Source: Thaumasiovibrio occultus (GTDB lineage: Bacteria > Pseudomonadota > Gammaproteobacteria > Enterobacterales > Vibrionaceae). From it: a stretch of 64,000 nt of DNA. Made by a program: the position numbers and the translations under genes. Positions 7,959 through 17,391 of the stretch are shown in pieces. How positions within the stretch are numbered: position 1 is the first letter of the stretch; each line of letters begins with the position of its first letter. The stretch is taken from assembly GCA_019703815.1 (NCBI GenBank), contig AP023052.1, positions 1,302,001-1,366,000 on the forward strand, read 5' to 3'. The notes under the pieces were generated by a model, which made no database searches, was not told the DNA's origin, and saw nothing but the letters and a program-made list of their open reading frames with translations.

Positions 7959-8297
7959 ATGATGAAATGGACATTATCTGCGCTGGCCTTGCTAGTATCA
8001 GTCTATGGTATTGCCCAAGACGAGTTGAGCTCGCCAGAAAGTGTAACCAGTGACTATGCGCAGTTGGTGACGCAGTTTTCGAGCCAAATGGCGGCGCAGG
8101 ATTATAGCGCGGCGCTGGTGAGTGCGATTGAGCTAAATCAGCGCGATCCCAGTGATAGCAATGCGTTGCTGTATTTGGTGATGGCGTATCAACAAGCGGG
8201 TAAACCCTTGCCTGAATGGGTGTTGGCCGAGCCTTGGCCAAATGGTAGCGCTGAAGATGTGATTAATCGCCAGTTGGCCCAAATGCTGGTGGAGTAA
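7959..8297 (+). CDS. Small secreted TPR-like protein
   Basis: A 112-residue protein starting with tandem ATGs at 7959 and 7962. A longer frame opens at 7779 inside the previous gene, but MMKWTLSALALLVSVYGIAQ is a clear signal peptide, so this start is chosen. The mature part, SYSAALVSAIELNQRDPSDSNALL-type helices followed by AYQQAGK, resembles one TPR unit. It lacks a lipobox, so it is probably periplasmic. It lies 64 bp after the second lipoprotein and before a terminator, so the three genes likely form one transcription unit and act together. Function is unknown. Confidence 0.75.
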   Translation: MMKWTLSALALLVSVYGIAQDELSSPESVTSDYAQLVTQFSSQMAAQDYSAALVSAIELNQRDPSDSNALLYLVMAYQQAGKPLPEWVLAEPWPNGSAEDVINRQLAQMLVE

Positions 8298-8325
8298 CCC
8301 GTAAGGGCGAGAGGCCATCATGTGA

Positions 8326-8352
8326 AAAAGCCAGTGATCTTCACTGGCTTTT
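8326..8352 (+). terminator. Bidirectional rho-independent terminator
   Basis: AAAAGCCAGTGA-TCT-TCACTGGCTTTT: a 12-bp stem with A- and T-runs on both sides, between the convergent small secreted protein gene and yccS. Confidence 0.85.
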
Positions 8353-8405
8353 CTGTTTCGGTGGCTTGCGCAAGTTAGCGCATGAGTTCGTGCAAACGCG
8401 TCTGT

Positions 8406-10622
8406 TTAGGATTTTGCCACTTGCAGGGCGTTCGGCTGTAGCTGCTCAGCAAGGTGATACATTTCCGGCAAGATGGCGTGGATCAAACGCAGCTGGCGCA
8501 GGATAAGATTGGCGACGTCGCTGTCTTGGCTGTCACTGTTGTCTGTTTTCTGGGGCCAGGTTTCCAAGCTTTTCTCAAACTGCTCACGCTCTTGGATAAA
8601 GTCATTCTCTTTGCCTTCCAGCGCGTCCGATAGCGCGCTGAGCTGACCGTGCAATGCGCGGTGCGCTTTGGCGACCCAATCGTGGGTGGCGGCATCATCG
8701 ATTTGCGCGCGGTGCGCACCAATAGTCGAGATATAACTGAGCATGGCGTTGCTCAAATTCATAAAGCGAAAGCAAAGCTCGTTATCCAGCTGATGGCGCG
8801 ATGGCTCTTTGAGCATGTTGGTCAGAACCGTGTTGAGCTCAGCATCTTGGCGGTTGGCATCTCGGCGCGCGATGCGATAAGCCAAGCTGTCTTTCTTGCC
8901 GTGGCGGTATTGCACAATAATGTGTGCCAAGTAATCGCGGTGCGCGGCAATGGTCGTGGCCATGAGCGGACGCAGACGATTAATATGCCAGTCAGGCAGC
9001 ACAAAATTGACGGCTAATACCGTTAACAGGCAGCCCATCAAGGTATCAAACAGGCGCGGTAGCATTACCGCAAAGCCTTGGCCGAGTTGGTTGAAACAAA
9101 GCAACACCAGCAAGGTAATAAAGAACGTCGCAATGGCGTAACGTTGTTGGCGATAGTAGAAAAACATCACCCCGCTGATCACCACGAACACCAATTGGCC
9201 TTCCATCGTGGGTACCAGCAGCAACAGCGGCAAGCCAGCGAGTAAGCCGAGTAGGGTGCCGGTGATCCGCTCGCGCAGGCGCTGACGAGTGGCACTGTAG
9301 CTTTGCTGGCAGACAAATAAGGTGGTGAGCAAAATCCAGTAGCCACGCTCAAGATTGAGTAATTGGATGGTGGCATAGCCCGCGAGCAGTGCGGCGGCCA
9401 AGCGTACGCCATGGCGAAACAGCGGCGACTCAATCGAAAAATGCTGCCACACCAAACGGGAGCGATTGCGAAGGCCAACAGGCTCATCTTCCACCAAAGT
9501 GCGCTCTTCAATGGTGCCACAAGGTGTCGGCGCGCTCACTTGGGCAAGCAGTTGCTCGATAGCGGCAAGGTTATCGTATAGAAAACGCAGCTGCTCAATC
9601 GCATCTTGCTGATCGTCTTGCGCTTGCAAGCGCACGTGTAGCAGCGACTTTTGCACTTCTTCTAACGCTTTCGGGCTCTCTTCACCGTGGACATAACTTT
9701 CGCCCTCACGCATACAATCAGCAATGCGATGACACACTGCCGCTTGTTGCTCTAGCAAGCGTTTAAAGCGGAACAGAATATCGCTAAAGGCGAAGGTCTT
9801 GGCTAAGTCGTGGTAAAGGTAATGCGACGCGCTGATCCGCTCATGAATATCTTGAGCGAGGAAATAGAGGCTCAGCAGACGCTCTGCTTCTTGATCAGAG
9901 CGTGAATTCGGTGAGCGCAAATCGCCCCACGGACTCAGCGTTTGTTGCAGTGCTAACTTGGCGGAATTAAGCGCCGTAACGACTTGGGTATTGGTGCGAA
10001 CGTTTTTTAGCCGCAGGGGGCGAACGTCGTAATTATTCAGTGGGTAGAACAGCTCACTTTTTGACGCGAACTGTTGATCAAGCGCGGCAAACACTTTTGC
10101 CATTTGAAACCGCACAATAATATTCGGCCAACACCAACGTTGGATCAGCGCAATAACGCCATACAAGGATGCGCCGCTTAATAATGCTGCGGGTAAATGC
10201 CACAGGGTTTTGCTATTTCCTGCATCCAGCATGGTGTAAACCGCCAGTAGCAATGAGGCAAAGGCGATGGGCTGATAACGTTTTCCCATCGCGCCCAGCA
10301 TAATAAAGCCAATCGTCGACAAGCCTAATCCGAGGCTAAATAACCACGGGCGGCTAAATAAGGTTTCGATGGAAAACGCGGCGATACTAAAGCAGAGCAG
10401 GGTGATCACCAAGGCTTTGAATTTCTCTTTCACATTGGTGTCTGAATCAGCAAGTGCACCGGCGATGATCCCGAGCACCATGGGTGTGATTAACCCGTTA
10501 TAATTGAGATACCAGCAAGGAAGTACCACACCCAATAACGCCAGCAGTACCATAAAGCACTGTTGAACGCGGGGCGCGCGTAACGCACGGTTTAAATCTG
10601 ATATAGCTAAGGATGACGACAT
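8406..10622 (-). CDS. yccS: YccS-type inner-membrane FUSC-family protein
   Basis: A 738-residue protein of the YccS/YhfK family (aromatic-acid exporter-like, fusaric acid resistance type). Two clusters of membrane helices are visible: about residues 20-155 (FMVLLALLGVVLPCWYL, ALVITLLCFSIAAFSI) and about 400-530 (AALLAGYATIQLL, GLLAGLPLLLLV, TFFITLLVLLCF). A long cytoplasmic helical region follows each. Length and topology match E. coli YccS. It is divergent from helD, as in E. coli where yccS, helD and mgsA are neighbours, which supports the call. The transported substrate is not known. No clear ribosome binding site is visible before the ATG at 10622. Confidence 0.9.
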   Translation of the reverse strand: MSSSLAISDLNRALRAPRVQQCFMVLLALLGVVLPCWYLNYNGLITPMVLGIIAGALADSDTNVKEKFKALVITLLCFSIAAFSIETLFSRPWLFSLGLGLSTIGFIMLGAMGKRYQPIAFASLLLAVYTMLDAGNSKTLWHLPAALLSGASLYGVIALIQRWCWPNIIVRFQMAKVFAALDQQFASKSELFYPLNNYDVRPLRLKNVRTNTQVVTALNSAKLALQQTLSPWGDLRSPNSRSDQEAERLLSLYFLAQDIHERISASHYLYHDLAKTFAFSDILFRFKRLLEQQAAVCHRIADCMREGESYVHGEESPKALEEVQKSLLHVRLQAQDDQQDAIEQLRFLYDNLAAIEQLLAQVSAPTPCGTIEERTLVEDEPVGLRNRSRLVWQHFSIESPLFRHGVRLAAALLAGYATIQLLNLERGYWILLTTLFVCQQSYSATRQRLRERITGTLLGLLAGLPLLLLVPTMEGQLVFVVISGVMFFYYRQQRYAIATFFITLLVLLCFNQLGQGFAVMLPRLFDTLMGCLLTVLAVNFVLPDWHINRLRPLMATTIAAHRDYLAHIIVQYRHGKKDSLAYRIARRDANRQDAELNTVLTNMLKEPSRHQLDNELCFRFMNLSNAMLSYISTIGAHRAQIDDAATHDWVAKAHRALHGQLSALSDALEGKENDFIQEREQFEKSLETWPQKTDNSDSQDSDVANLILRQLRLIHAILPEMYHLAEQLQPNALQVAKS

Positions 10623-10798
10623 GATAATAATTTATTGGAACTCACTGTTTAACCTTATCAGAAGTGGGCTAATTTCCGAACTGAAATCCCGCTATTTCCA
10701 TACTGACACCTACTTTTTAACCAACTAACGCCGGGAAAGTTTGTTATATCGGCAACTCTTGGTAAGCTCTCGCCTGTCTGCACAATACTCAGAATATA

Positions 10799-12955
10799 AT
10801 GACGAAAATGATAGAAACAGAAATTCAAAACGACCAATTAGAACTGCTCGATGTAGTACAACCTGAATCAGCGACGGAATCGAAGCCGCTGGCGCAGTTT
10901 TGGGCGTCGCAAATGGCACGATGGTTTGTTCAAGGTGACTACTGTTATATCGCCATCAGTGATAACTACAGCCTCTTGTTGCAAGGCGTTGGCATGAGCT
11001 GTGAAATTCCCTTCGCGCAATGGAGCGGTGAAGTGGTGGTTGAACCTGGAGTATTGTGGGCCACCCTGACGATTTACGGCGTCAACGATGACGAATTATG
11101 GAGCGTTCACGGCCTAAATTATGGCAAAGCGACCCAGTACGCCAATGTGATGATGGGCGCTTATCACCGTTGGGCGAAAGACAAAGTGTCGGCGTTTGAT
11201 AACGTGCTTCCTGCGGTGCGTGATGTGATCAAAGGCTATTACGAGTGGGGTTACTACTTGCGCGATTCTGATTACCAGCAGATGCGCGAGTCGGTCAGCG
11301 ATGCGTTGGCTTCATGTGATATGCCGTTTGCGATGTTGGAAAGCATTCGCCCGCGCAGTATGGAGCTGGTCAACGAGTGGTTGGATGAAGATCCCGATTA
11401 CAAAAACCTCGATTGGCAAGAGCAAGAGCTGGAAAAATGGTCGGCGTGGTTTGACAAGATTGAATCCTCGCCCCTCAATGAATCCCAGCGTTTGGCTGCG
11501 TTGGTCAATCAAGATCACAATTTGATCTTGGCTGGTGCCGGTAGTGGCAAAACCAGTGTTTTGGTGGCTCGCGCTGGCTATCTAGTCGAAAGCGGGCAGT
11601 GCTTGCCCGATGAAATTTTGATGCTGGCGTTTGGCCGTGATGCCGCCAATGAAATGAGCGAGCGTCTAGCCGAGCGTGTATCGCCGGAGTGCAAAGCCTC
11701 AACGTTCCACCGCTTGGCGATGCAGGTGATCAAAGCCGCCACTGGCGAACATCCGCAAATTGGCGGTTGGGATAACAATTATGATCAGCGCCAGCAGATC
11801 ATGACTCACATCATCGCCAACTTATTTACCGATGAAAAACAGCAGCAAGCGTGGAAAGCCCACATTGAGCGTTGGCCGATCCCAGGCTTACAGACTCATC
11901 TGCAGCTGCGTAACGGGTTGGAGAAAAGTACCGTCGATTGGCTGTGGCAGCGTATAGGGTTGTTGCAAGAGAGCACGCTCAATAAAAAAGGCTGGCGCGA
12001 AAAGATCTCCTATACCGATGTGGTGGAAGAGCACCGCAAACAAGCGCTGAGTGAACTCAACTTGTTGTGGCCTTTCCTTACGGCGTATCGCCGGATGCTC
12101 AAGCAAGAGAGCGTGTTTGACTTCAATGCCTTGATTGACGAAGCCACTCGCTTGATGAGCGCTGGCAAAGCGAAAATGCCGTGGAAAGTGGTGATGGTGG
12201 ATGAATACCAAGATATCTCGCCGCAGCGCCTCGCGTTTATTGAGGCGATCACTCAAAACGGCTGTAAACCTAGCCTGTTTGCGGTGGGGGATGATTGGCA
12301 AGCGATTTACCGTTTTGCCGGTTCGGATGTCTCACTTACCACTGACTTTGCGACGCGTTATCCAATGGCACACATTGGCGTACTGGACACCACCTATCGC
12401 TTTAACAGCATGCTGGGTGAAGTTGCCAATCAGTTTGTGCTGAAGAACCCGTCACAGTTGCCAAAAGAGCTAAAAGCGCACAGTCAGCAGCGCAAGAAGT
12501 CGGTGACGGTACTCAATCAAGCGTTGCTTGAAACGACGTTGTCGACCTTAGCTAAGCAGCATGAAGGCAAAGAGGCGAGTGTCTTGTTCCTTGGCCGCAC
12601 GCACGGTCAACAGCCGCCGCAGTTAAGTGAATGGCAAGCCAAATGGCCGCAATTGCAGTTTGACTTTAAAACCTGTCACTCCGCAAAAGGCAAAGAAGCC
12701 GATTTTGTGTTTATCCTCAATGTTGAGCGCGGTATTTTCCCGTTCAAATCGCGTGATGCGGGCTTGATGAAAGTGTTGCAGTTTGAAAGTAGCATGCTGG
12801 AATACCCGGAAGAGCGTCGCTTGTTTTATGTAGCGATGACGCGGGCGAAAAAGCAGGTGTGGGTGTGCGCTTCACCGGAGAACGCCAGCCCGTTTGTTAA
12901 CGAGCTTATCAAAGACAAGTATCCTATTGTGAATAAGCTTAAACGCAGTAAATAA
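10799..12955 (+). CDS. helD: DNA helicase IV
   Basis: A 718-residue superfamily 1 (UvrD/Rep-like) 3'-5' DNA helicase. The N-terminal 200 residues form the HelD-specific domain. The motor follows: Walker A GAGSGKT at 246-252, motif Ia LAFGRDAANEM, Walker B VDEYQDISPQR, motif III GDDWQAIYRFAG, motif IV-V TCHSAKGKEADFVF and motif VI YVAMTRAKK. E. coli HelD is slightly shorter (684), the difference lying in the N-terminus. ATG 10799 and ATG 10808 are both possible starts. The convergent neighbour mgsA and divergent yccS match the E. coli order. The downstream terminator is interrupted by an IS4 copy. Confidence 0.95.
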   Translation: MTKMIETEIQNDQLELLDVVQPESATESKPLAQFWASQMARWFVQGDYCYIAISDNYSLLLQGVGMSCEIPFAQWSGEVVVEPGVLWATLTIYGVNDDELWSVHGLNYGKATQYANVMMGAYHRWAKDKVSAFDNVLPAVRDVIKGYYEWGYYLRDSDYQQMRESVSDALASCDMPFAMLESIRPRSMELVNEWLDEDPDYKNLDWQEQELEKWSAWFDKIESSPLNESQRLAALVNQDHNLILAGAGSGKTSVLVARAGYLVESGQCLPDEILMLAFGRDAANEMSERLAERVSPECKASTFHRLAMQVIKAATGEHPQIGGWDNNYDQRQQIMTHIIANLFTDEKQQQAWKAHIERWPIPGLQTHLQLRNGLEKSTVDWLWQRIGLLQESTLNKKGWREKISYTDVVEEHRKQALSELNLLWPFLTAYRRMLKQESVFDFNALIDEATRLMSAGKAKMPWKVVMVDEYQDISPQRLAFIEAITQNGCKPSLFAVGDDWQAIYRFAGSDVSLTTDFATRYPMAHIGVLDTTYRFNSMLGEVANQFVLKNPSQLPKELKAHSQQRKKSVTVLNQALLETTLSTLAKQHEGKEASVLFLGRTHGQQPPQLSEWQAKWPQLQFDFKTCHSAKGKEADFVFILNVERGIFPFKSRDAGLMKVLQFESSMLEYPEERRLFYVAMTRAKKQVWVCASPENASPFVNELIKDKYPIVNKLKRSK

Positions 12956-12979
12956 GACACCATTCCACAAAAAAAAGAG

Positions 12980-12992
12980 CTGACTTGGTCAG
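12980..12992 (+). repeat. Target-site duplication of IS4 element (left copy)
   Basis: CTGACTTGGTCAG, repeated exactly at 14422-14434. A 13-bp duplication is in the range known for IS4. Confidence 0.9.
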
Positions 12993-14421
12993 TAATGCCG
13001 TTCACTTAAGGTGAGCGGCATTGTTTTTTCTAGGGTATCGGCTTGGCTTTTTCTTAACGACTCTAGGGAAGGATCTTTCTCGCCTAGGTTCAAGTATTAA
13101 GCTCCCACTCATTGAGTAGAAGTTTTGGAGTTGCCTCGGGATTGCTCCTGGTGACGAGTATGGAAGTCCCACTATCAGACGCATGATGTGAGCGAGTGCT
13201 CCATTGAAGCTAAGTTGATACGGCAAGTAGTCTCCATTCAACGTATTACACATCTGGACCATTTGATACCTGACCAAGTTATATGTCAGTAGTATTCCCC
13301 AGAGTTCTTGCTTCACTAATTCAGGGAGTCGACTTCGAAGTGTGATTCGGTTACCAAGCATGTACTGTTTTTGCTCACGATACCCGAGTTCAATTTCCCA
13401 ACGATAGCCATATAAGCCTACGATATCTGACTTTGGGTAGAGCATAGGGTCAAGCATTGAGGTGAGAACATCGTATTGCTTACCATCTTTGACTCTCGTG
13501 ATTAAACGTACAACCACTTCTTGTTCTAGCTCTGGCCACTTTTTACGTGCTTGCGGATTACTCTTCAGTTTTATCAGTTTATCTTGGCGGCCAAGAGACT
13601 GAACGACGTCATAAGTGAGTCCTTTTTTCATAGGGATAAGCCAATGTCGATTTATGCCTTGCGAGCTCCATGCTTGAAGTAGACCAAGGGAGTAAAAGCC
13701 TTTATCAAAAAGGGTTAAGCTATTATCAGGTGTCGTCTCTATCAGTTGTTCTGCTAACTTCATTTCATTGACGCTATAGCAGTCAAAGGCACTACCTGTG
13801 ATTAAATGGCTGCTCAATTCCATCTGACATACCATGCGTACTTGTGGGTACTGTGTTTCTTTACCGTCACGGTTGGTAGGCTTGGCAAACGCTGCAGCGT
13901 TCTCTTTTGAGTCCTCAGTTCGCCATAAGACACCATCAACGCCAAGAAGAGTGAGCCCGTTCCAGTTGGGTAAATTAGCCCGCTTAAACCAATGACTTTG
14001 GGTACACTCAAAAAGAGCTTTAGCCGCTGACTCACCGAGGTTTTTTCTTCGCTGTGTTAATGCACTTGGAGCAACAAATGGTTTACCTGTGCGGTCAACA
14101 ATATCGAGCATATTTACAATGTCAGCCATGGATTTATCGTTATAGATTGCCATTCCAACCAGTAACCATGCCATCGACTCTAAAGTTAGCTTTCGTTTTC
14201 TTAGCGTAACAGTATCAGTCAGTTCGTAAGCACTATTGATGAGTTCAATGGGTAGGAGGTCAGCGAGTGTTTCAACTTGATTGGGTTTATAACTGTTGAT
14301 GATGTCGAGGGCTTGAGAAACGTGCATAAAAAAATCCGATAAACAAGGTCTATCGGATTTTTACATACTGGTAGGATCATTCAACTGATCTGCCGATTAA
14401 AGTCTTAACTGATCGGCATTA
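12993..14421 (-). mobile_element. IS4-family insertion sequence inserted in a terminator
   Basis: The element is 1429 bp with imperfect inverted repeats: TAATGCCGTTCACTTAAG at the left end against TAATGCCGATCAGTTAAG read inward from the right. The TAATGCCGATCAGTTAAG end closely resembles E. coli IS4 as I remember it (1426 bp). It is flanked by a 13-bp duplication. Removing the element and one copy of the duplication restores AAAAAAGAGCTGAC-TTG-GTCAGCTCTTTTTT, a perfect two-way terminator between helD and mgsA. The transposase gene is intact. Confidence 0.95.
13002..14327 (-). CDS. IS4-family transposase
   Basis: A 441-residue DDE transposase, close in length to that of IS4 (442). Catalytic residues can be seen as D131 (LGVDGVLWR), D208 (LFDKGFYS) and E313 in the YREK signature (Y306, R309, E313, K320 in the segment [15 protein letters not shown]). 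The C-terminus is basic ([14 protein letters not shown]), as usual for DNA binding. The frame is uninterrupted, so the element may be mobile. Confidence 0.95.
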   Translation of the reverse strand: MHVSQALDIINSYKPNQVETLADLLPIELINSAYELTDTVTLRKRKLTLESMAWLLVGMAIYNDKSMADIVNMLDIVDRTGKPFVAPSALTQRRKNLGESAAKALFECTQSHWFKRANLPNWNGLTLLGVDGVLWRTEDSKENAAAFAKPTNRDGKETQYPQVRMVCQMELSSHLITGSAFDCYSVNEMKLAEQLIETTPDNSLTLFDKGFYSLGLLQAWSSQGINRHWLIPMKKGLTYDVVQSLGRQDKLIKLKSNPQARKKWPELEQEVVVRLITRVKDGKQYDVLTSMLDPMLYPKSDIVGLYGYRWEIELGYREQKQYMLGNRITLRSRLPELVKQELWGILLTYNLVRYQMVQMCNTLNGDYLPYQLSFNGALAHIMRLIVGLPYSSPGAIPRQLQNFYSMSGSLILEPRRERSFPRVVKKKPSRYPRKNNAAHLK

Positions 14422-14434
14422 CTGACTTGGTCAG
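14422..14434 (+). repeat. Target-site duplication of IS4 element (right copy)
   Basis: CTGACTTGGTCAG, identical to 12980-12992. It begins the right half of the split terminator (GTCAGCTC followed by a T-run). Confidence 0.9.
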
Positions 14435-14525
14435 CTCTTTTTTTATCCGATTCGCGCAGCGAGTTGCTGTTACGCTGCTGCGGTTAACCCTATTTCGCGG
14501 CCAACAGTCGGCCATGCACACTCAA

Positions 14526-14984
14526 TTACTTGGTGCGTTCTTCGATATAGGTTTGATAGTCAGGCACGTCGATGGCGACTTCTTCTGCCAGCAATGGCGA
14601 TGACAAGATGAAGTCAGCGGTTGCGCGGTTGGTGGCCACTGGCACGTTCCATACCGAGGCGATACGCAATAGCGCTTTGACATCAGGATCGTGGGGTACC
14701 GCATTGAGTGGGTCCCAGAAGAAGATCATCAAGTCGATTTTGCCTTCAGAAATCAAGGCGCCGAGTTGTTGGTCGCCACCGAGAGGGCCACTGATCAGTT
14801 TGGTGATAGGCAGGCTAGTGGTTTTTTCTAGCAGGTGGCCTGTGGTGCCTGTGGCGTAAAGGTGATGCTGGTTAAGAGATGCTTTGTGTAGGGAAACCCA
14901 GTTCATCAGATCATCTTTACAATGGTCGTGCGCGACCAGTGCGATATTCTTGTGTTTCGCTAATGTCCTTGTTGTACGATTCAT
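14526..14984 (-). CDS. mgsA: Methylglyoxal synthase
   Basis: Converts dihydroxyacetone phosphate to methylglyoxal and phosphate, a cytoplasmic bypass of lower glycolysis when phosphate is short. The protein is 152 residues, the E. coli length, when started at ATG 14984 (MNRTTRTL). This start has GGAG six bases upstream; an upstream ATG at 15014 is less likely. Active-site residues of the family are in place: H19 and D20 (VAHDHCK), D71 (SGPLGGDQQ), D91 and H98-D101 ([14 protein letters not shown]). Its position opposite helD repeats the enterobacterial gene order. Confidence 0.96.
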   Translation of the reverse strand: MNRTTRTLAKHKNIALVAHDHCKDDLMNWVSLHKASLNQHHLYATGTTGHLLEKTTSLPITKLISGPLGGDQQLGALISEGKIDLMIFFWDPLNAVPHDPDVKALLRIASVWNVPVATNRATADFILSSPLLAEEVAIDVPDYQTYIEERTK

Positions 14985-15545
14985 GTACTGCTCCGGAATG
15001 TGTGTCATTGGCAAACTAACTGCCGCGCTATTTTCGTTTTTTTATCCGTTATTTACAATTGGCTTTTTAGGGTCACGCTTGACTGCAATTTGCACTACCC
15101 TGATACGGTTGCAAATGCGTATCAGTGCTCAGTGTAAGCCTTGCCTATGTGAGATGCAAAAGCGCTGCTTGTACACTGTGTCTGCTTTTGTCAGCAAGCA
15201 GAAAAGTGGCGTATTTCGTGTCTCGTAGAGCTATGGATTGGAATTCGACGAGACTTTCGCTCCGGAAAGTGACCATCCTTGCAAAACAGGGCGGTGGAGT
15301 CACTAATTTTTGACTAGAGTGTCAATAGCGAGACGTGAAAGGCATTCTTGATAACTAACCTGTCAACCAGGATGAGGGCTGCTAATGTCAAAAGACGTTG
15401 AATCTCCTCATAGGTTTTGTTGGTATTACTGCACAAATCTGTGTGCGGAGCTGTTTGCCTCCTATAACCCTGAAGGAATACATGGTACAAATGACACTGC
15501 TAGGTAAGTCGTCATGTTGCCGTGGCAAAGCGAAATAGGATCACT
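14985..15545. other. Intergenic region between mgsA and the exonuclease gene
   Basis: About 560 bp holding the promoters of both flanking genes. One short frame, 15385-15507 (40 codons, beginning MSKDVESPHRFCWYY, with a weak GAGGG upstream), could be a small cysteine-rich protein, but I cannot support it by similarity. No RNA gene or repeat was recognised. Confidence 0.4.
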
Positions 15546-16103
15546 ATGGATAGTATTAAAACGATAAGCAGCAACCCGCTCAAGGTGTCGCAGGAAGCGA
15601 CCAAGTTGGCAACGCTGGATTTTGAGGCGTCAGGGTTGGCGCAAGAGTCATATCCTATCGAAGTTGGCGTCTGTTTGCAGGAAGGTGACGCCACCAGTTT
15701 TTTAATTAACCCGCTAACTGCGGATAGTTGGGTCCATTGGGATCCGGAAGCGGAATCTATTCATCAGATCGCCCGTGCTGATCTTGAATCTCAAGGTGAG
15801 GACGTGACCACCGTTTGCCAACAACTCAACCAGTTGTTGGGCGATTACGATGCGGTTTTGTGTGACAGTCACTGGGATCTGTTTTGGTTGGGTCGCTTGT
15901 ATCGCGCCGCGCATATGCGTCCTTCATTTACTCTGTTCGATGTGTCTAATTGGCTGGCGCAGCATCAGTACGATGTGGCTGCGTACGAAGCCGGTTTCGT
16001 CTCTCTCGGTCCGGCGAAACATCGTGCTGCTGATGATGCGGTGCAGATCTTTCAAGCCCTCAAACTATCTCAGCTAGGAGCATCTGGAAACTCACTCGCG
16101 TGA
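15546..16103 (+). CDS. DEDDh-type 3'-5' exonuclease (DnaQ-like)
   Basis: A 185-residue protein with an RNase H-like exonuclease fold. Motif I is ATLDFEASGL (D and E metal ligands), motif II lies in AVLCDSHWDLFWLGRLY, and motif III is KHRAADDAVQIFQAL with the DEDDh histidine and aspartate. It likely trims single-stranded DNA or RNA ends; the exact substrate is unknown. ATG 15546 is preferred to an upstream GTG at 15522 because AGGA lies 6 bases before it. Its stop overlaps the start of the next gene by four bases (GTGA), so the two are translationally coupled and may act together. Confidence 0.85.
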   Translation: MDSIKTISSNPLKVSQEATKLATLDFEASGLAQESYPIEVGVCLQEGDATSFLINPLTADSWVHWDPEAESIHQIARADLESQGEDVTTVCQQLNQLLGDYDAVLCDSHWDLFWLGRLYRAAHMRPSFTLFDVSNWLAQHQYDVAAYEAGFVSLGPAKHRAADDAVQIFQALKLSQLGASGNSLA

Positions 16104-17275
16104 ACACTGATTTTACAGATCCTGTCAGCTCGACGGCGACAGGATCTGAGCCTATTCGAGTGGCACAGTTCAATGTGTCGATGTCATTTGACCACAGTGA
16201 TGGTCTCGAAAATGCCTTAGCGCAACCGTCAGAACGCTTTTCTTCTCTCGCTGCTACGTTACAACACGTTCGCCCTGATATTGTGTTGCTGTGCGAGTTC
16301 GATCACCAAGGGGATGCGCAAGCAACGGCGCGTGTTCAACAGTTTCAACGTCACTTCCTTGCACATTCTCAACACGGTCAAACGCCGATCCATTATCCGT
16401 ATCATTGTGCGTTGCCGAGTAATACAGGAGTCACGTTGGGCGGCGCGTTAACCGGTGAAGGCGAAGCCAAACTGCCGGAAGACGGTGCGGGTTTCGGGCG
16501 CTATCCGGGCCATTTTAACTTTGTCGTTTTAACGCGCTTTCCCATTGAGCATGAGCAAGTCCAATCGTGGCAGAAGCTTCGCTGGTGTGATTTTCCGCGC
16601 ACCCAGATACCGGCCAATTATTACGCCTCTCATATTGCGAAGAAGCTTCCTTTGTCGTCGAAAAATCATCTTCTGGTGCCAGTAAACGTCAATGGCAGCA
16701 TGTTGAACTTGCTATGTTGTCATCCGACGCCGCCGGTATTTGATGGCGAAGAGCGGCGAAATTTGCGACGCAACGGCGATGAACTGCGATTACTTAAACA
16801 TATCATCGAAGGGAATTCACAACTGCGAGATGACAGCGGAAGGTCAAGCGCACTGACGCCAGAGAGTCGTTTTGTGGTGCTGGGGGATTTGAATAACGAT
16901 GCGTTTGATGGTGACGGTGATAAAACTGCGATGCGGGATCTGCTTTATCATCCGCGCATTCATAAAGAGTGCGCCGTTGGTAAGCTTTGTCCACGCAGTC
17001 GAGGGGCGTTTTACCAAGGCTTAAAGCTGCAACGACGTGGCGTTGTTCGCCAAGGTAAATCTGCGTTTTGGACACATCTAAATGGTCTTCGTTTAGACTA
17101 TGTGCTGCCATCGGCAACGCTTGGTGTGAGTGATAGTGGGGTGTTTTGGCCGGACAAAAAACAGCAGCCGTACCGGAGTTGGTTAGAAAATCAAGAAGGG
17201 AAAGAATTGCCTGTTGCCTACAGCGATCACCGCTTGGTGTGGGTTGACGTACAAATGGGAGCCGTGGATCGATAG
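16100..17275 (+). CDS. Endonuclease/exonuclease/phosphatase (EEP) family protein
   Basis: A 391-residue metal-dependent hydrolase. EEP motifs are visible in order: RVAQFNVSM (metal-binding N), IVLLCEFDHQGD (catalytic E), VVLGDLNNDAFDGDGDKTA (D and N of the active site), LRLDYVLPS and YSDHRLVWVD (final D-H pair). No signal peptide is seen. Related Vibrio proteins are annotated as endonuclease/exonuclease/phosphatase family, and the natural substrate is not known. The start is GTG inside the preceding stop codon. Pairing with an exonuclease suggests a nucleic-acid role, by inference. Confidence 0.85.
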   Translation: MNTDFTDPVSSTATGSEPIRVAQFNVSMSFDHSDGLENALAQPSERFSSLAATLQHVRPDIVLLCEFDHQGDAQATARVQQFQRHFLAHSQHGQTPIHYPYHCALPSNTGVTLGGALTGEGEAKLPEDGAGFGRYPGHFNFVVLTRFPIEHEQVQSWQKLRWCDFPRTQIPANYYASHIAKKLPLSSKNHLLVPVNVNGSMLNLLCCHPTPPVFDGEERRNLRRNGDELRLLKHIIEGNSQLRDDSGRSSALTPESRFVVLGDLNNDAFDGDGDKTAMRDLLYHPRIHKECAVGKLCPRSRGAFYQGLKLQRRGVVRQGKSAFWTHLNGLRLDYVLPSATLGVSDSGVFWPDKKQQPYRSWLENQEGKELPVAYSDHRLVWVDVQMGAVDR

Positions 17276-17391
17276 AGCGGATAGCGCTCATCCCAATAGA
17301 AAAGTACCGCTGTCTTTACGCAACCTGTTTGTCAGAAAAGAAAGCGGTATTCATTGATGCGAGAAGCGGAAATAAGTCGCCGCAAGTGCGA

